Part shown: positions 48,435 through 56,804 of the stretch, in pieces
Position numbering within the stretch: position 1 is the stretch's first letter
Layout: each line of letters opens with the position of its first letter
NCBI RefSeq assembly: GCF_019012925.1
Contig: NZ_JAGIRL010000043.1
Coordinates: 13,794 to 77,793, forward strand
DNA from: Fusobacterium sp.
GTDB lineage: Bacteria; Fusobacteriota; Fusobacteriia; Fusobacteriales; Fusobacteriaceae
Reading direction: 5' to 3'
Length of the DNA stretch: 64,000 bases
Made by a program: the position numbers and the translations under genes
The notes under the pieces: model-generated
The model's input: the letters and a program-made list of their open reading frames with translations, nothing else
Databases searched by the model: none
Told to the model about the DNA's origin: nothing

Positions 48435-49349
48435 TTAATTGTCCATTTTACTATTTAATTTTTTTAGTACATCCTCTATAATCTCATCTTCTGATAACTC
48501 TTCTAAATTATACCAAATATATGTGTGATCATTTTTAAACCAAGTAAACTGTCTTTTTGCATATCTTCTAGAATTTTGCTTTATCATATTTACAGCTTCT
48601 TCATAGGTTAACCTTCCATTGAAGTAATCTATAAACTCTGAGTAACCTATTATATTGATCTTTCTTAAAACATCTCCATAGATGTCATATAGTCTCTTAA
48701 CTTCCTGCTCCAATCCAGCCTCTATCATCATATCTACTCTCAAGTTTATCCTTTCATAGAGGTTCTCTCTCCCTCTTTCTAAAGCAATTTTTAAAAAACT
48801 ATAATTATTATTTTTTATATTTTTTTTAGATAGTTTAGAAAATTTTTCTCCAGTTAATCTATATACTTCTAAAGCTCTTTCAACTCTTTTCTTATTATTT
48901 GGGTGTATCTCCTCTGCTCCCTCTGGATCTACAAGTTTCAACTCTTCATATAGCTCTTCAGAAGAAATCTTCATAAACTCCTCTCTCATCTTCATATCCG
49001 AAGCCGGTAGTTCTGATAACCCTTCAGTTATAGAGTTGATATATAAGCCAGTACCTCCTGTTAATATTACAACTTTATCTTCTATCTCTTTCTGTTTTAG
49101 TATCTTATCCACATCTTTTTGAAAGTCTCCAACACTATATTTTTTTACAGGCTCCAGTATATCCAACAAATAGTGCTTTACACCTTCCATCTCTTCAGTT
49201 GTTATTTTAGCTGTTCCAATATCCATTCCTTTATATACTTGAGCTGAATCAGCTGAAATAATATCTGCATTTAAAATTTTAGCCAACTTTATAGATAGTG
49301 CAGTTTTACCTACTCCTGTAGGACCTGCTATCACTACTCCCTTTTTCAT
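48435..49349 (-). CDS. miaA: tRNA dimethylallyltransferase
   Basis: 304 residues from ATG 49349. It modifies A37 in tRNAs reading UNN codons (EC 2.5.1.75). The P-loop AGPTGVGKTALS, SADSAQVYKGMDIGTAK, VGDFQKD, GGTGLYINS, and RYAKRQFTWFKND near the C-terminus are conserved. The frame extends 18 residues upstream, but GGGAGG lies just before the chosen start. Read after obgE on the minus strand. Confidence 0.96.
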   Translation of the reverse strand: MKKGVVIAGPTGVGKTALSIKLAKILNADIISADSAQVYKGMDIGTAKITTEEMEGVKHYLLDILEPVKKYSVGDFQKDVDKILKQKEIEDKVVILTGGTGLYINSITEGLSELPASDMKMREEFMKISSEELYEELKLVDPEGAEEIHPNNKKRVERALEVYRLTGEKFSKLSKKNIKNNNYSFLKIALERGRENLYERINLRVDMMIEAGLEQEVKRLYDIYGDVLRKINIIGYSEFIDYFNGRLTYEEAVNMIKQNSRRYAKRQFTWFKNDHTYIWYNLEELSEDEIIEDVLKKLNSKMDN

Positions 49350-49371
49350 TTTTCCTCCCAGTAATCTTAGT

Positions 49372-49438
49372 AAAAAAGAGGAAAAATTATCAAATATGAA
49401 CATATACAGTTCAATCTCTAAGATAATATCTTCCTCTT
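49372..49438 (-). terminator. Possible terminator after obgE
   Basis: AAGAGGAA and TTCCTCTT (49431-49438) can pair across a large loop, helped by ATTATC/GATAAT inside; a T-run follows on the minus strand. The loop is long, so confidence is modest. Confidence 0.4.
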
Positions 49439-49471
49439 AAAAACTTTCTTTCTTATTTATTATTAAGAATA

Positions 49472-50758
49472 TTACTCTACGTACTCAAACTCTACATCTG
49501 CTATTCTTACAGTATCTCCATCTTGAATTCCAGCTTCTCTCATTGCCTCTTCCATTCCTAAAGATCTCATCATATGTAAGAAGTTTACTATTGACTCATC
49601 ATCCATAGTGATAACATATTTAGCTAGAACTCCATCTAATACTCTTCCTTCTACTACATATGTTCCCTCTTCATCTTGAGTGATAATGAAAGCTTCCTTA
49701 TCTCCCTTGATCTCTCTTAAAACTTCATCTATATCAGCTTCATCTTCCAATGGTTCTCTGTCTATCTCTTCTAACATATTCCAGCTCTTATACAATACCT
49801 CTTTTATCCCTTCATTTAAAATTACAGATACAGGATAAACTTCATTCCCTTGAGCTTCAACATATGCTTTAAATTTATCATATTTTTCCATATCCCATAA
49901 AAGATCCATCTTATTAGCTAAAACTATCTGCTTTTTGTTAGCTAATTTTTCACTGAACTTTCTAAGCTCAGTATTGATCTTTTCATAGTCTTCTATAGCA
50001 TCTCTTCCCTCTATCTCAGCCACATCTACTAGATGATAAATCATTTTACATCTTTCAATATGTCTTAAGAATTTATCTCCTAGACCTACCCCTTCATGTG
50101 CTCCTTCAATAAGTCCTGGTATATCAGCTATTACGAAAGATTTTCCCTCTTCCAATCTTACAACTCCCAATTTTGGCTCTAATGTTGTAAAGTGGTAACT
50201 TCCTACCTTTGAGTTTGCTGCAGAAACTTTATTTATAAAACTTGATTTTCCAACTGATGGATAACCTACTAGTGCTACATCAGCTATAAGTTTTAACTCT
50301 AATTTTACTTTTATCTCTGCTCCTTCTCTACCTTTTCCTGCTATTTTAGGAGTTTTTCTAACTGAAGATTTAAAGTGAACGTTTCCTAATCCACCCTTTC
50401 CACCTCTAAGTAGTATTCTCTCCTCGCCCACTACATTTAGATCAAGCAAAAGTTTTCCAGTTTCAACATCTCTTACCTGTGTTCCAACAGGGACTTTAAT
50501 TACTAAATCCTCTCCTGTTTTTCCATACATCTGTTTTTTCTGCCCATTTTCTCCATTTTGAGCTTTAAATAATTTTTTGAATTTAAAATCTATAAGTGTA
50601 TTTATATTAGGATCAGCTACAAAGATTACACTTCCTCCATTTCCTCCATCTCCACCATCTGGACCACCGAACTGGACAAATTTCTCTCTTCTAAACGCAG
50701 CTGAACCATCTCCACCATTTCCTGCCTTGACAGTTATCACAACTTCATCTATAAACAT
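49472..50758 (-). CDS. obgE: Obg/CgtA GTPase
   Basis: 428 residues. The glycine-rich Obg fold is first (GGDGSAAFRREKF, GGDGGNGGSVIF, to ~158). The G domain follows, with GYPSVGKSSFIN, DIPGLIEGAHEG and NKMDL, and then the C-terminal Obg domain of low-GC bacteria (~350-428). It acts in ribosome assembly and stress signalling. It is probably the first gene of an obgE-miaA direction unit and starts at ATG 50758 upstream of the plus-strand tscpd gene. Confidence 0.97.
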   Translation of the reverse strand: MFIDEVVITVKAGNGGDGSAAFRREKFVQFGGPDGGDGGNGGSVIFVADPNINTLIDFKFKKLFKAQNGENGQKKQMYGKTGEDLVIKVPVGTQVRDVETGKLLLDLNVVGEERILLRGGKGGLGNVHFKSSVRKTPKIAGKGREGAEIKVKLELKLIADVALVGYPSVGKSSFINKVSAANSKVGSYHFTTLEPKLGVVRLEEGKSFVIADIPGLIEGAHEGVGLGDKFLRHIERCKMIYHLVDVAEIEGRDAIEDYEKINTELRKFSEKLANKKQIVLANKMDLLWDMEKYDKFKAYVEAQGNEVYPVSVILNEGIKEVLYKSWNMLEEIDREPLEDEADIDEVLREIKGDKEAFIITQDEEGTYVVEGRVLDGVLAKYVITMDDESIVNFLHMMRSLGMEEAMREAGIQDGDTVRIADVEFEYVE

Positions 50759-50861
50759 TCAATACTCTCCTATACTATTTAATATTATCAATATATTTTA
50801 CCTTATAATCTAAATTTTTTCAACATTTATTAAAATATTATTACTTATTTTAATAAAAATA

Positions 50862-50890
50862 TTGAATTTTTATTGAAAAATGTATATAAT
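50862..50890 (+). promoter_or_regulatory. Promoter of the exported TSCPD/FMN pair
   Basis: TTGAAT (50862-50867) and TATAAT (50885-50890) are spaced 17 bases, 57 nt ahead of the first gene. Confidence 0.75.
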
Positions 50891-50946
50891 ATGTTATATA
50901 TTGTTGTTATAAATACATAAAATACTGTTTTAGGAAGGTGAATTTT

Positions 50947-51399
50947 ATGAAAAAAACTGTTGTTATCCTTGCTTCTATTTTATTAGCACAAAATGCTATG
51001 GCTTCTAAGGTAATTAACAAAGATGTTACTTTTACCGAAAAAACTTATGGTGTCTGCTCTACTGAGATGACTGTATCTGTAAAAGATGGTAAGATTGAGT
51101 CTTTCTCTGCAGTAAAAGGGTGTCCAGGTAACCTTGCTGCCATTGGAAAACTTTTACCAGGAATGGAAGTTACAAAAGTTATAGAATTACTAGATGACAA
51201 CTATTGTTCAGGAGCTCCACTTGCAGGTTATACCTCTTGTATGGATAACCTTGTTGAAATGCTAAAAAAACATGTTACTGGAGAGGGAGAGGGACCTATG
51301 ATTGAGATTAGAAAAGCTCAAAGGGCAGCTAAACTCAAAGTTGCATTCTCTGGACATGTTTGTAGTGGTTGTGGACTTTGTCAAGCCTCATTTTCTTAA
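50947..51399 (+). CDS. Exported TSCPD-domain protein with a cysteine-rich tail
   Basis: 150 residues from ATG 50947. A Sec signal peptide (KKTVVILASILLAQNAMA, cut near residue 20) is followed by a TSCPD domain: YGVCSTEMTVSV, VKGCPGNLAAIGKLLPGM, and TSCMDNLVEML, where the usual TSCPDQL is altered. The C-terminus ends HVCSGCGLCQ, adding three cysteines to the four in the domain. TSCPD proteins I know of are cytoplasmic and about 80 residues, so an exported form with an extra Cys cluster is unusual. It lies 23 nt before the FMN-binding gene. Role unknown; redox or metal binding is a guess. Confidence 0.8.
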   Translation: MKKTVVILASILLAQNAMASKVINKDVTFTEKTYGVCSTEMTVSVKDGKIESFSAVKGCPGNLAAIGKLLPGMEVTKVIELLDDNYCSGAPLAGYTSCMDNLVEMLKKHVTGEGEGPMIEIRKAQRAAKLKVAFSGHVCSGCGLCQASFS

Positions 51400-51422
51400 T
51401 ACACTTTAATCTAGGAGGATTT

Positions 51423-51725
51423 ATGAAAAAACTATTACTAAGCCTTATGGCTGTATTTACAATAACTGCTGTTGCAGCTACTAAAGAGGGAACTGGTTTA
51501 GGATACAAAGATGATATCACTGTTTCTGTTGAAACAGAAGGAGATAAAATCGTTGCTATAAAAGTTATCAAAATGGAGGAAACTAAGAGGATTGCTGAAC
51601 CTGCTATTGAAAAACTTACTGCAGAGATCATAGCTAAACAATCTGTAGAAGTTGATAATGTAGCTGGTGCTACTTATACTTCTGAAGGGTTCAAAGAAGC
51701 TGTAGCTGATGCTCTAAAAAAATAG
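51423..51725 (+). CDS. Small exported FMN-binding domain protein
   Basis: 100 residues from ATG 51423 (AGGAGG upstream). A signal peptide (MKKLLLSLMAVFTITAVAA) leads to an FMN_bind domain (YKDDITVSVETEGDKIVAIKV, and VAGATYTSEGFKEAV at the end). The Thr in GATYT is at the position flavinylated by ApbE in RnfG/NqrC-type proteins. It probably carries covalent FMN outside the cytoplasmic membrane and passes electrons. It follows the exported TSCPD gene in one transcript. No apbE is in the window. Confidence 0.88.
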   Translation: MKKLLLSLMAVFTITAVAATKEGTGLGYKDDITVSVETEGDKIVAIKVIKMEETKRIAEPAIEKLTAEIIAKQSVEVDNVAGATYTSEGFKEAVADALKK

Positions 51726-51751
51726 CAATCACTTGAAACTCAGATAATTTA

Positions 51752-51790
51752 AGAGAGGCTGTCAGAAATACAGCCTCTCTTCTTATTTTA
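51752..51790. terminator. Bidirectional terminator between the FMN protein and adhE
   Basis: AGAGAGGCTGT (51752-51762) pairs perfectly with ACAGCCTCTCT (51770-51780). A T-rich tail follows on the plus side; the facing gene adhE ends at 51801. Confidence 0.85.
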
Positions 51791-51800
51791 TAAAATTCTA

Positions 51801-54455
51801 TTATTTATCAAATTTGCTCTCATAATCCCAAATAGTTCTCAATATCTCTTCCATATCGTGTACCATTGGCATTCTAGGGTTAGCAGGTGTACATTGATCC
51901 TCATAAGCATTCATAGCCATTCTGTGGATTGCCTCATCCCAAGCCTCTTTTGATATTCCTTGAGATTTGATATTACTTACTACTCCTACTTTTTTACATA
52001 ACTCTTCACAAGCATCAGCAAACATCTGTACCCCTTCAGCTGGAGTTCTAGGATTTAATCCTATTAATTGAGCTAATTCCATATATTTTACATCTGCTTT
52101 ATAGTTCTCAATTTTAGGCCAGATATTTAATTTTGTAGGTATAGTACCATTGTATCTAATTACATGTGGTAATAAGATTCCATTTGTACGTCCATGAGGT
52201 ATATGGAACTCTCCACCTATTTTATGAGCAAGTGAGTGGTTCATTCCTAAGAACGCATTAGCAAAAGCCATTCCTGCTATTGTAGAAGCATTATGCATCT
52301 TCTCTCTAGCACATGGATGTTTTGCCCCCTCTTTTACTGATGCCTCTAAGTAATCAAATACCAATTTAACTGCTTGTTTTGCCCATCCATCTGTAAAATC
52401 AGATGCTAATATAGAAACATATGCTTCAACTGCGTGAGTTAATACGTCTATTCCTGTATCTGCTGCTATACTAGCTGGTAAACTCATTACTAACTCTGGA
52501 TCTACTATAGCAACTGTTGGTGTTAGTGAATAATCTGTTAATGGATATTTTTTATTCTCTTTAGTATCTGTTATTACAGCAAATGGAGTTACTTCTGATC
52601 CAGTTCCTGAAGTTGTAGGAATACAAACCAATTTAGCTTTTTTTCCTAATTCTGGGAATCTGAATGCACGTTTTCTTATATCCATAAATTTTTGTTTTAT
52701 ATCATCAAAGTTTACTTCTGGATTTTCATATAGTAACCACATTACTTTAGCAGCATCCATTGGCGATCCTCCACCTAAAGCAATAATTGTATCTGGTTTA
52801 AAGTTATTCATTAATTCCAATCCTTTTTCTACTATATCAAAGCTTGGATCTGACTCAACATCAAAGAATAGCTCTATATCTACATTGTCTCTTCTTCCTA
52901 CTAATACATCTTCAATCTTTTTAACGTATCCTAAATTATACATTCCTCTATCAGTTATTATCATAACCTTTTTCATATCCTTCATATCTTGAAGATATTT
53001 TATTGAGTTTTTCTCAAAGTAAATTTTTGGTGGAAGTTTAACCCATTGCATATTATTATTACGTCTCCCTATTCTTTTGATATTTAATAAGTTTAATGCA
53101 CTTACGTTATTAGAAACTGAGTTACGTCCATAAGATCCGCAACCTAATGTTAATGATGGAATAAATGCGTTGTATACAGATCCTACTCCTCCAAATGTTG
53201 ATGGTGCATTCTCTATTATTCTTATAGCTTTACATTTAAATCCAAATCTCTTAGAGATCTCTGAATCTTGCGTGTGAATAGCTGCTGAGTGTCCTAAACC
53301 ATTAAACTCTACCATTGCTGCTGCTTTATCAATTCCATCTTCAGTACTACTTGCTTTTAATACTGCTAACACTGGAGACAATTTCTCTCTAGTTAAAGGC
53401 TCATTAACTCCTACCTCTTTACACTCTGCACAAATTATTTGAGTATCTTTTGGCACCTTAAATCCTGCTTGTTCTGCTATCCATGTAGCTGGTTTTCCTA
53501 CTACCTCTGAGTTTAATTTTGCTCCACTTGCCTCTTCTGAATAAGCAGCTGCTCCAAACATAAACTTCTCTAATTTTATCTTTTCTTCAGCATTTACAAA
53601 GTATACTTTAAAACGCTTCATCTCATCTATAAACTCTTTATATATTTCATGATCAACAATAGCTGCTTGTTCTGAAGCACAAATCATACCATTGTCAAAA
53701 GATTTTGAAAGTATAATATCATTTACAGCTCTCTTTAAAACACATGATTTTTCAACATATGCTGGTACGTTTCCTGCTCCAACTCCCAATGCTGGTTTTC
53801 CACAAGAGTAAGCTGCTTTTACCATTGCATTTCCACCTGTTGCCAGTATTGTTGCAACTCCATCATGTTTCATCAAAGCTTCTGTTGCATACATAGATTT
53901 CATCTCTAGCCATTGTATACAGTTTTCTGGTGCTCCAGCTTTTACAGCTGCATCTCTTATTATTTTTGCTGCCATTGCTGAACACTCATGTGCTGATGGG
54001 TGAAATGAAAATATTATTGGATTTCTTGTTTTTAATGATATTAATGATTTAAAAATTACAGTTGATGTTGGGTTTGTTGTTGGAACTATTCCACAAACTA
54101 CTCCTACAGGCTCAGCTATCTCTGTTATTCCTGTAAGTTTATCTTCATTTATTACTCCAACTGTCTTTAAATGACGTAAGTTACTTGTTACATATTCACA
54201 AGCAAAATGGTTTTTTACAGCCTTATCCTCAAAAACTCCTCTTCCTGTTTCTTTTACAGCTGCTTCTGCTAATATTCCATGTGCATCTAACCCAGCTACT
54301 GAACATTTTGCTACTATGTGATCTACTTGCTCTTGAGTAAATCCTTCAAACTCACTTAAAGCTTTTAATGCTTTTGTTACAAGCTCATCTACATGAATGT
54401 CTACTTGCTCATTTGTTAACTCAACTTGTGTATCAATAACTTTTTTCTCTGCCAT
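51801..54455 (-). CDS. adhE: Bifunctional acetaldehyde-CoA/alcohol dehydrogenase
   Basis: 884 residues. The N-terminal CoA-acylating aldehyde dehydrogenase (~20-450) has the catalytic Cys in SFDNGMICASEQA. A linker leads to the iron-dependent alcohol dehydrogenase (~470-870), with GGGSPMDAAK for NAD, IPTTSGTGSE, and the iron ligands in GMNHSLAHKIGGEFHIPHGRTN. It reduces acetyl-CoA to ethanol, regenerating NAD+ during fermentation, and forms filaments (spirosomes) by family. A promoter is seen close upstream. Confidence 0.98.
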   Translation of the reverse strand: MAEKKVIDTQVELTNEQVDIHVDELVTKALKALSEFEGFTQEQVDHIVAKCSVAGLDAHGILAEAAVKETGRGVFEDKAVKNHFACEYVTSNLRHLKTVGVINEDKLTGITEIAEPVGVVCGIVPTTNPTSTVIFKSLISLKTRNPIIFSFHPSAHECSAMAAKIIRDAAVKAGAPENCIQWLEMKSMYATEALMKHDGVATILATGGNAMVKAAYSCGKPALGVGAGNVPAYVEKSCVLKRAVNDIILSKSFDNGMICASEQAAIVDHEIYKEFIDEMKRFKVYFVNAEEKIKLEKFMFGAAAYSEEASGAKLNSEVVGKPATWIAEQAGFKVPKDTQIICAECKEVGVNEPLTREKLSPVLAVLKASSTEDGIDKAAAMVEFNGLGHSAAIHTQDSEISKRFGFKCKAIRIIENAPSTFGGVGSVYNAFIPSLTLGCGSYGRNSVSNNVSALNLLNIKRIGRRNNNMQWVKLPPKIYFEKNSIKYLQDMKDMKKVMIITDRGMYNLGYVKKIEDVLVGRRDNVDIELFFDVESDPSFDIVEKGLELMNNFKPDTIIALGGGSPMDAAKVMWLLYENPEVNFDDIKQKFMDIRKRAFRFPELGKKAKLVCIPTTSGTGSEVTPFAVITDTKENKKYPLTDYSLTPTVAIVDPELVMSLPASIAADTGIDVLTHAVEAYVSILASDFTDGWAKQAVKLVFDYLEASVKEGAKHPCAREKMHNASTIAGMAFANAFLGMNHSLAHKIGGEFHIPHGRTNGILLPHVIRYNGTIPTKLNIWPKIENYKADVKYMELAQLIGLNPRTPAEGVQMFADACEELCKKVGVVSNIKSQGISKEAWDEAIHRMAMNAYEDQCTPANPRMPMVHDMEEILRTIWDYESKFDK

Positions 54456-54798
54456 TTATTTCCTCCATACCTATATCTTCTTGTTGTCTTCTACTTTACA
54501 ATATTTAAATATAAATTACAAGAAACTTTTTTCAAAAAAATGAAATTGCGCTTTTTTTATTCAAAATTAAGTTTATTTTTTAATCACATTATTGAGTTTT
54601 TTATTTTTTTATACCGTAAAAATCATTATTTTAATATAGTTTTATATTTATAAAAAAAATTAAAATTTCGTCGAACAAATTTTAATCTGATAGTTTTCAA
54701 GAGAATTTTATCCCCCATTTTTTAAAAAAATTCTAGTAACTATTTGCTTATTAAGTTATAATAAATACAATATAAAAAATATCTTAAGGAGGAAGACA
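54456..54798. other. Divergent intergenic region between adhE and thyA
   Basis: 343 bases, very AT-rich, with no gene. It contains the adhE promoter and a 10-bp inverted repeat (54659-54668 with 54677-54686) that ends in a T-run on the minus strand. It lies upstream of the best adhE promoter. The thyA promoter is unclear: TATAAT at 54757-54762 lacks a good -35. Confidence 0.6.
54508..54535 (-). promoter_or_regulatory. Probable adhE promoter
   Basis: On the minus strand, TTGAAA (54530-54535) and TATATT (54508-54513) are 16 bases apart, giving a leader of about 46 nt. Confidence 0.5.
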
Positions 54799-55623
54799 GT
54801 GTCAAAATTTGATAAAGTATATAGAGATATAGTTGAAACTATAGATAGAGATGGAATTTGGAGTTCTGGTAATGTGAGAACAAAATATGCTGATGGAACT
54901 CCAGCTCACTATAAAAGTTATATTGGTTATCAATTTAGATTAGATAATTCCACTGATGAAGCTCATCTTATTACAACTAGATTCGCACCTAACAAGGCTC
55001 CAATCAGAGAGTTATATTGGATTTGGATTATGCAATCAAATAGTGTTGAAGAGTTAAACAAGCTAAAATGTAAATTTTGGGATGAATGGAAAATGGAAGA
55101 TGGTACAATTGGAAAAGCCTACGGTTATCAAATTGCCAAGAAAACTTTTGGCTATAAAAGTCAGTTGGATTATATCATCAATGAGATCAAAAAAAATCCT
55201 AACAGTAGAAGAATTATGACGGAGATTTGGATCCCGGAGGAACTGGATCAAATGGCATTAACTCCTTGTGTACACCTTACTCAATGGAGTGTTATTGGAA
55301 ATAAACTCTACTTAGAAGTTAGACAGAGAAGTTGTGATGTTGCTCTTGGATTAGTTGCCAATGTATTCCAATACTCTGTTTTACATAAATTAGTAGCAAT
55401 GGAATGCGGACTCGAACCTGCAGATATCATCTGGAATATTCATAATGTACATATTTATGATAGACATATGCCAATGCTTTTAGATCAAATTAAGAAAGAG
55501 GAGTTTCAAGGGGCAACTCTAAAGATTGAAAACTTTACATCTATCTATGATTTTAAACCTGATGACGTTGTTATAGAAAACTATAACCATGGTGATAAAA
55601 TTTCTTACGAGGTGGCTATCTAA
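54799..55623 (+). CDS. thyA: Thymidylate synthase
   Basis: 274 residues, starting with GTG 54799 after AAGGAGG. It methylates dUMP to dTMP using methylenetetrahydrofolate (EC 2.1.1.45). The nucleophile Cys lies in LTPCVHLTQW, the phosphate-binding block is RQRSCDVALGLVANVFQYSVL, and the HIYDRHMPML block follows. The consensus PPCH is altered to TPCV. The stop overlaps the folA start by one base (TAATG). It provides dihydrofolate for the next gene. Confidence 0.96.
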   Translation: MSKFDKVYRDIVETIDRDGIWSSGNVRTKYADGTPAHYKSYIGYQFRLDNSTDEAHLITTRFAPNKAPIRELYWIWIMQSNSVEELNKLKCKFWDEWKMEDGTIGKAYGYQIAKKTFGYKSQLDYIINEIKKNPNSRRIMTEIWIPEELDQMALTPCVHLTQWSVIGNKLYLEVRQRSCDVALGLVANVFQYSVLHKLVAMECGLEPADIIWNIHNVHIYDRHMPMLLDQIKKEEFQGATLKIENFTSIYDFKPDDVVIENYNHGDKISYEVAI

Positions 55624-56102
55624 TGAAAAAACCTGAAGTTAATATGATTGTTTGTGTTGCTGAAAATAATCTAATTGGGGATAAGACTCCTGAAGGAAAT
55701 GGATTACTTTGGCACTCTAAAGAGGAGCTAACTTACTACAAAGAAAAAACTATTGGAAATGTAGTAGTTTTTGGAAAAAATACAGCTAAATATGTTCCAC
55801 TTGAACTTATGAAAAAAAATAGAGAGGTTATCGTTATCTCTTCAAAGGATAATTTTGATGAAATAGTTAAAAAATACGAGGGTACAGGTAAGAGTATTTT
55901 TATCTGTGGTGGAGCTATGGTGTATGAATCATATATAAAGAACTACCCATTAGATAATATCTATATTTCAAAATTAAAACCTCATATTGAGGTTAAAAAA
56001 GCTAAAACTCCACTATTTTTTCCAGATGTTGAGAAGTATGGATATAAACTTGTAAACTCTGTTGAATATAGTGATTTTACAGCTTGTACATATAAAAAAT
56101 AA
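55623..56102 (+). CDS. folA: Dihydrofolate reductase
   Basis: 159 residues. The N-terminus NMIVCVAENNLIGDK and GLLWHSKEELTYYKEKTIG carry the usual A-x-N-x-x-I-G and active-site strand; the NADPH site is seen in VVFGKNTAKY and SIFICGGAMVYESY. It reduces dihydrofolate to tetrahydrofolate (EC 1.5.1.3), recycling the product of ThyA. Co-translated with thyA and followed by a terminator. Confidence 0.93.
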   Translation: MKKPEVNMIVCVAENNLIGDKTPEGNGLLWHSKEELTYYKEKTIGNVVVFGKNTAKYVPLELMKKNREVIVISSKDNFDEIVKKYEGTGKSIFICGGAMVYESYIKNYPLDNIYISKLKPHIEVKKAKTPLFFPDVEKYGYKLVNSVEYSDFTACTYKK

Positions 56103-56120
56103 TATTATTATTAACAATAT

Positions 56121-56160
56121 AAAAAGGTGCGAGACAATAAAGTGTTTCACACCTTTTTTA
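56121..56160 (+). terminator. Terminator after folA
   Basis: AAAAAGGTG (56121-56129) pairs with CACCTTTTTT after an inner GAGAC/GTTTC stem; a T-run closes it. Confidence 0.8.
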
Positions 56161-56172
56161 TTTCTATTATTT

Positions 56173-56712
56173 TTAAAATGATGGTGGAGTAGACACCCAT
56201 AGAATTTGGGCTACCCCTTTTGCACAATTTGAAATATAATGGTTCTTTCCAGAGTTATAGTAAAAAGATTCTCCTTTTTTAGCTTTAAATATTTTATCTC
56301 CAAGATGAATATTTACTTCACCTTCTAATACATAGCCAAACTCCTGTCCATCATGAGCAATCTCCTCTTTATATCTTCCACCCTCTTCCAGCGTCAATAA
56401 AATTGGTTCCATCTGATTTTTTTGAGCATTCGGAATTATCCATTCCACCTTATACTTTAATTTGGGATCACTCACTTCAAAAGCATCGTCTAAATTAAAG
56501 ACAATTTTTTCATCTGTATCATCACTAAAAAACTCTCTCAAATTAGTTCCCAATCCTTCTAAAATATCTGCAAGATTGGTTATAGATGGCGATGTTAAAT
56601 CTCTTTCCACCTGTGATATAAAACCTTTTGATAGCTCACAACGACTTGCTAGTTCATCTTGAGTTAAATATTTTTCCTGTCTTAATCTTTTTATTTTTTT
56701 TCCTATCTCCAT
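56173..56712 (-). CDS. XRE-family regulator with C-terminal cupin domain
   Basis: 179 residues. An N-terminal helix-turn-helix (YLTQDELASRCELSKGFISQVERDLTSPSI, ~15-45) is joined to a cupin (~100-175, EFGYVLEGEVNIHLGDKIFKAKKGESFYY). This is the layout of PuuR-type and other small-molecule-sensing repressors. It lies 92 nt downstream of glnN on the same strand, so it may regulate nitrogen genes, or be read separately. Its effector is unknown; a polyamine role as in PuuR is only one possibility. Confidence 0.9.
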   Translation of the reverse strand: MEIGKKIKRLRQEKYLTQDELASRCELSKGFISQVERDLTSPSITNLADILEGLGTNLREFFSDDTDEKIVFNLDDAFEVSDPKLKYKVEWIIPNAQKNQMEPILLTLEEGGRYKEEIAHDGQEFGYVLEGEVNIHLGDKIFKAKKGESFYYNSGKNHYISNCAKGVAQILWVSTPPSF

Positions 56713-56804
56713 TTTTTATCTCCCTCAATCCTCAGTATATATAGTATATTCTATTTATCGCTAAAAATCAATTGGAAGTATAAAAATGGAAAGTTCCATT
56801 ATAA

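Noticed and set aside
54659..54686. Inverted repeat with a T-run on the minus strand, a possible adhE leader terminator
   Set aside because: The best adhE promoter (54508-54535) is downstream of it, so it would not be in the leader; the stem is all A/T apart from its loop.
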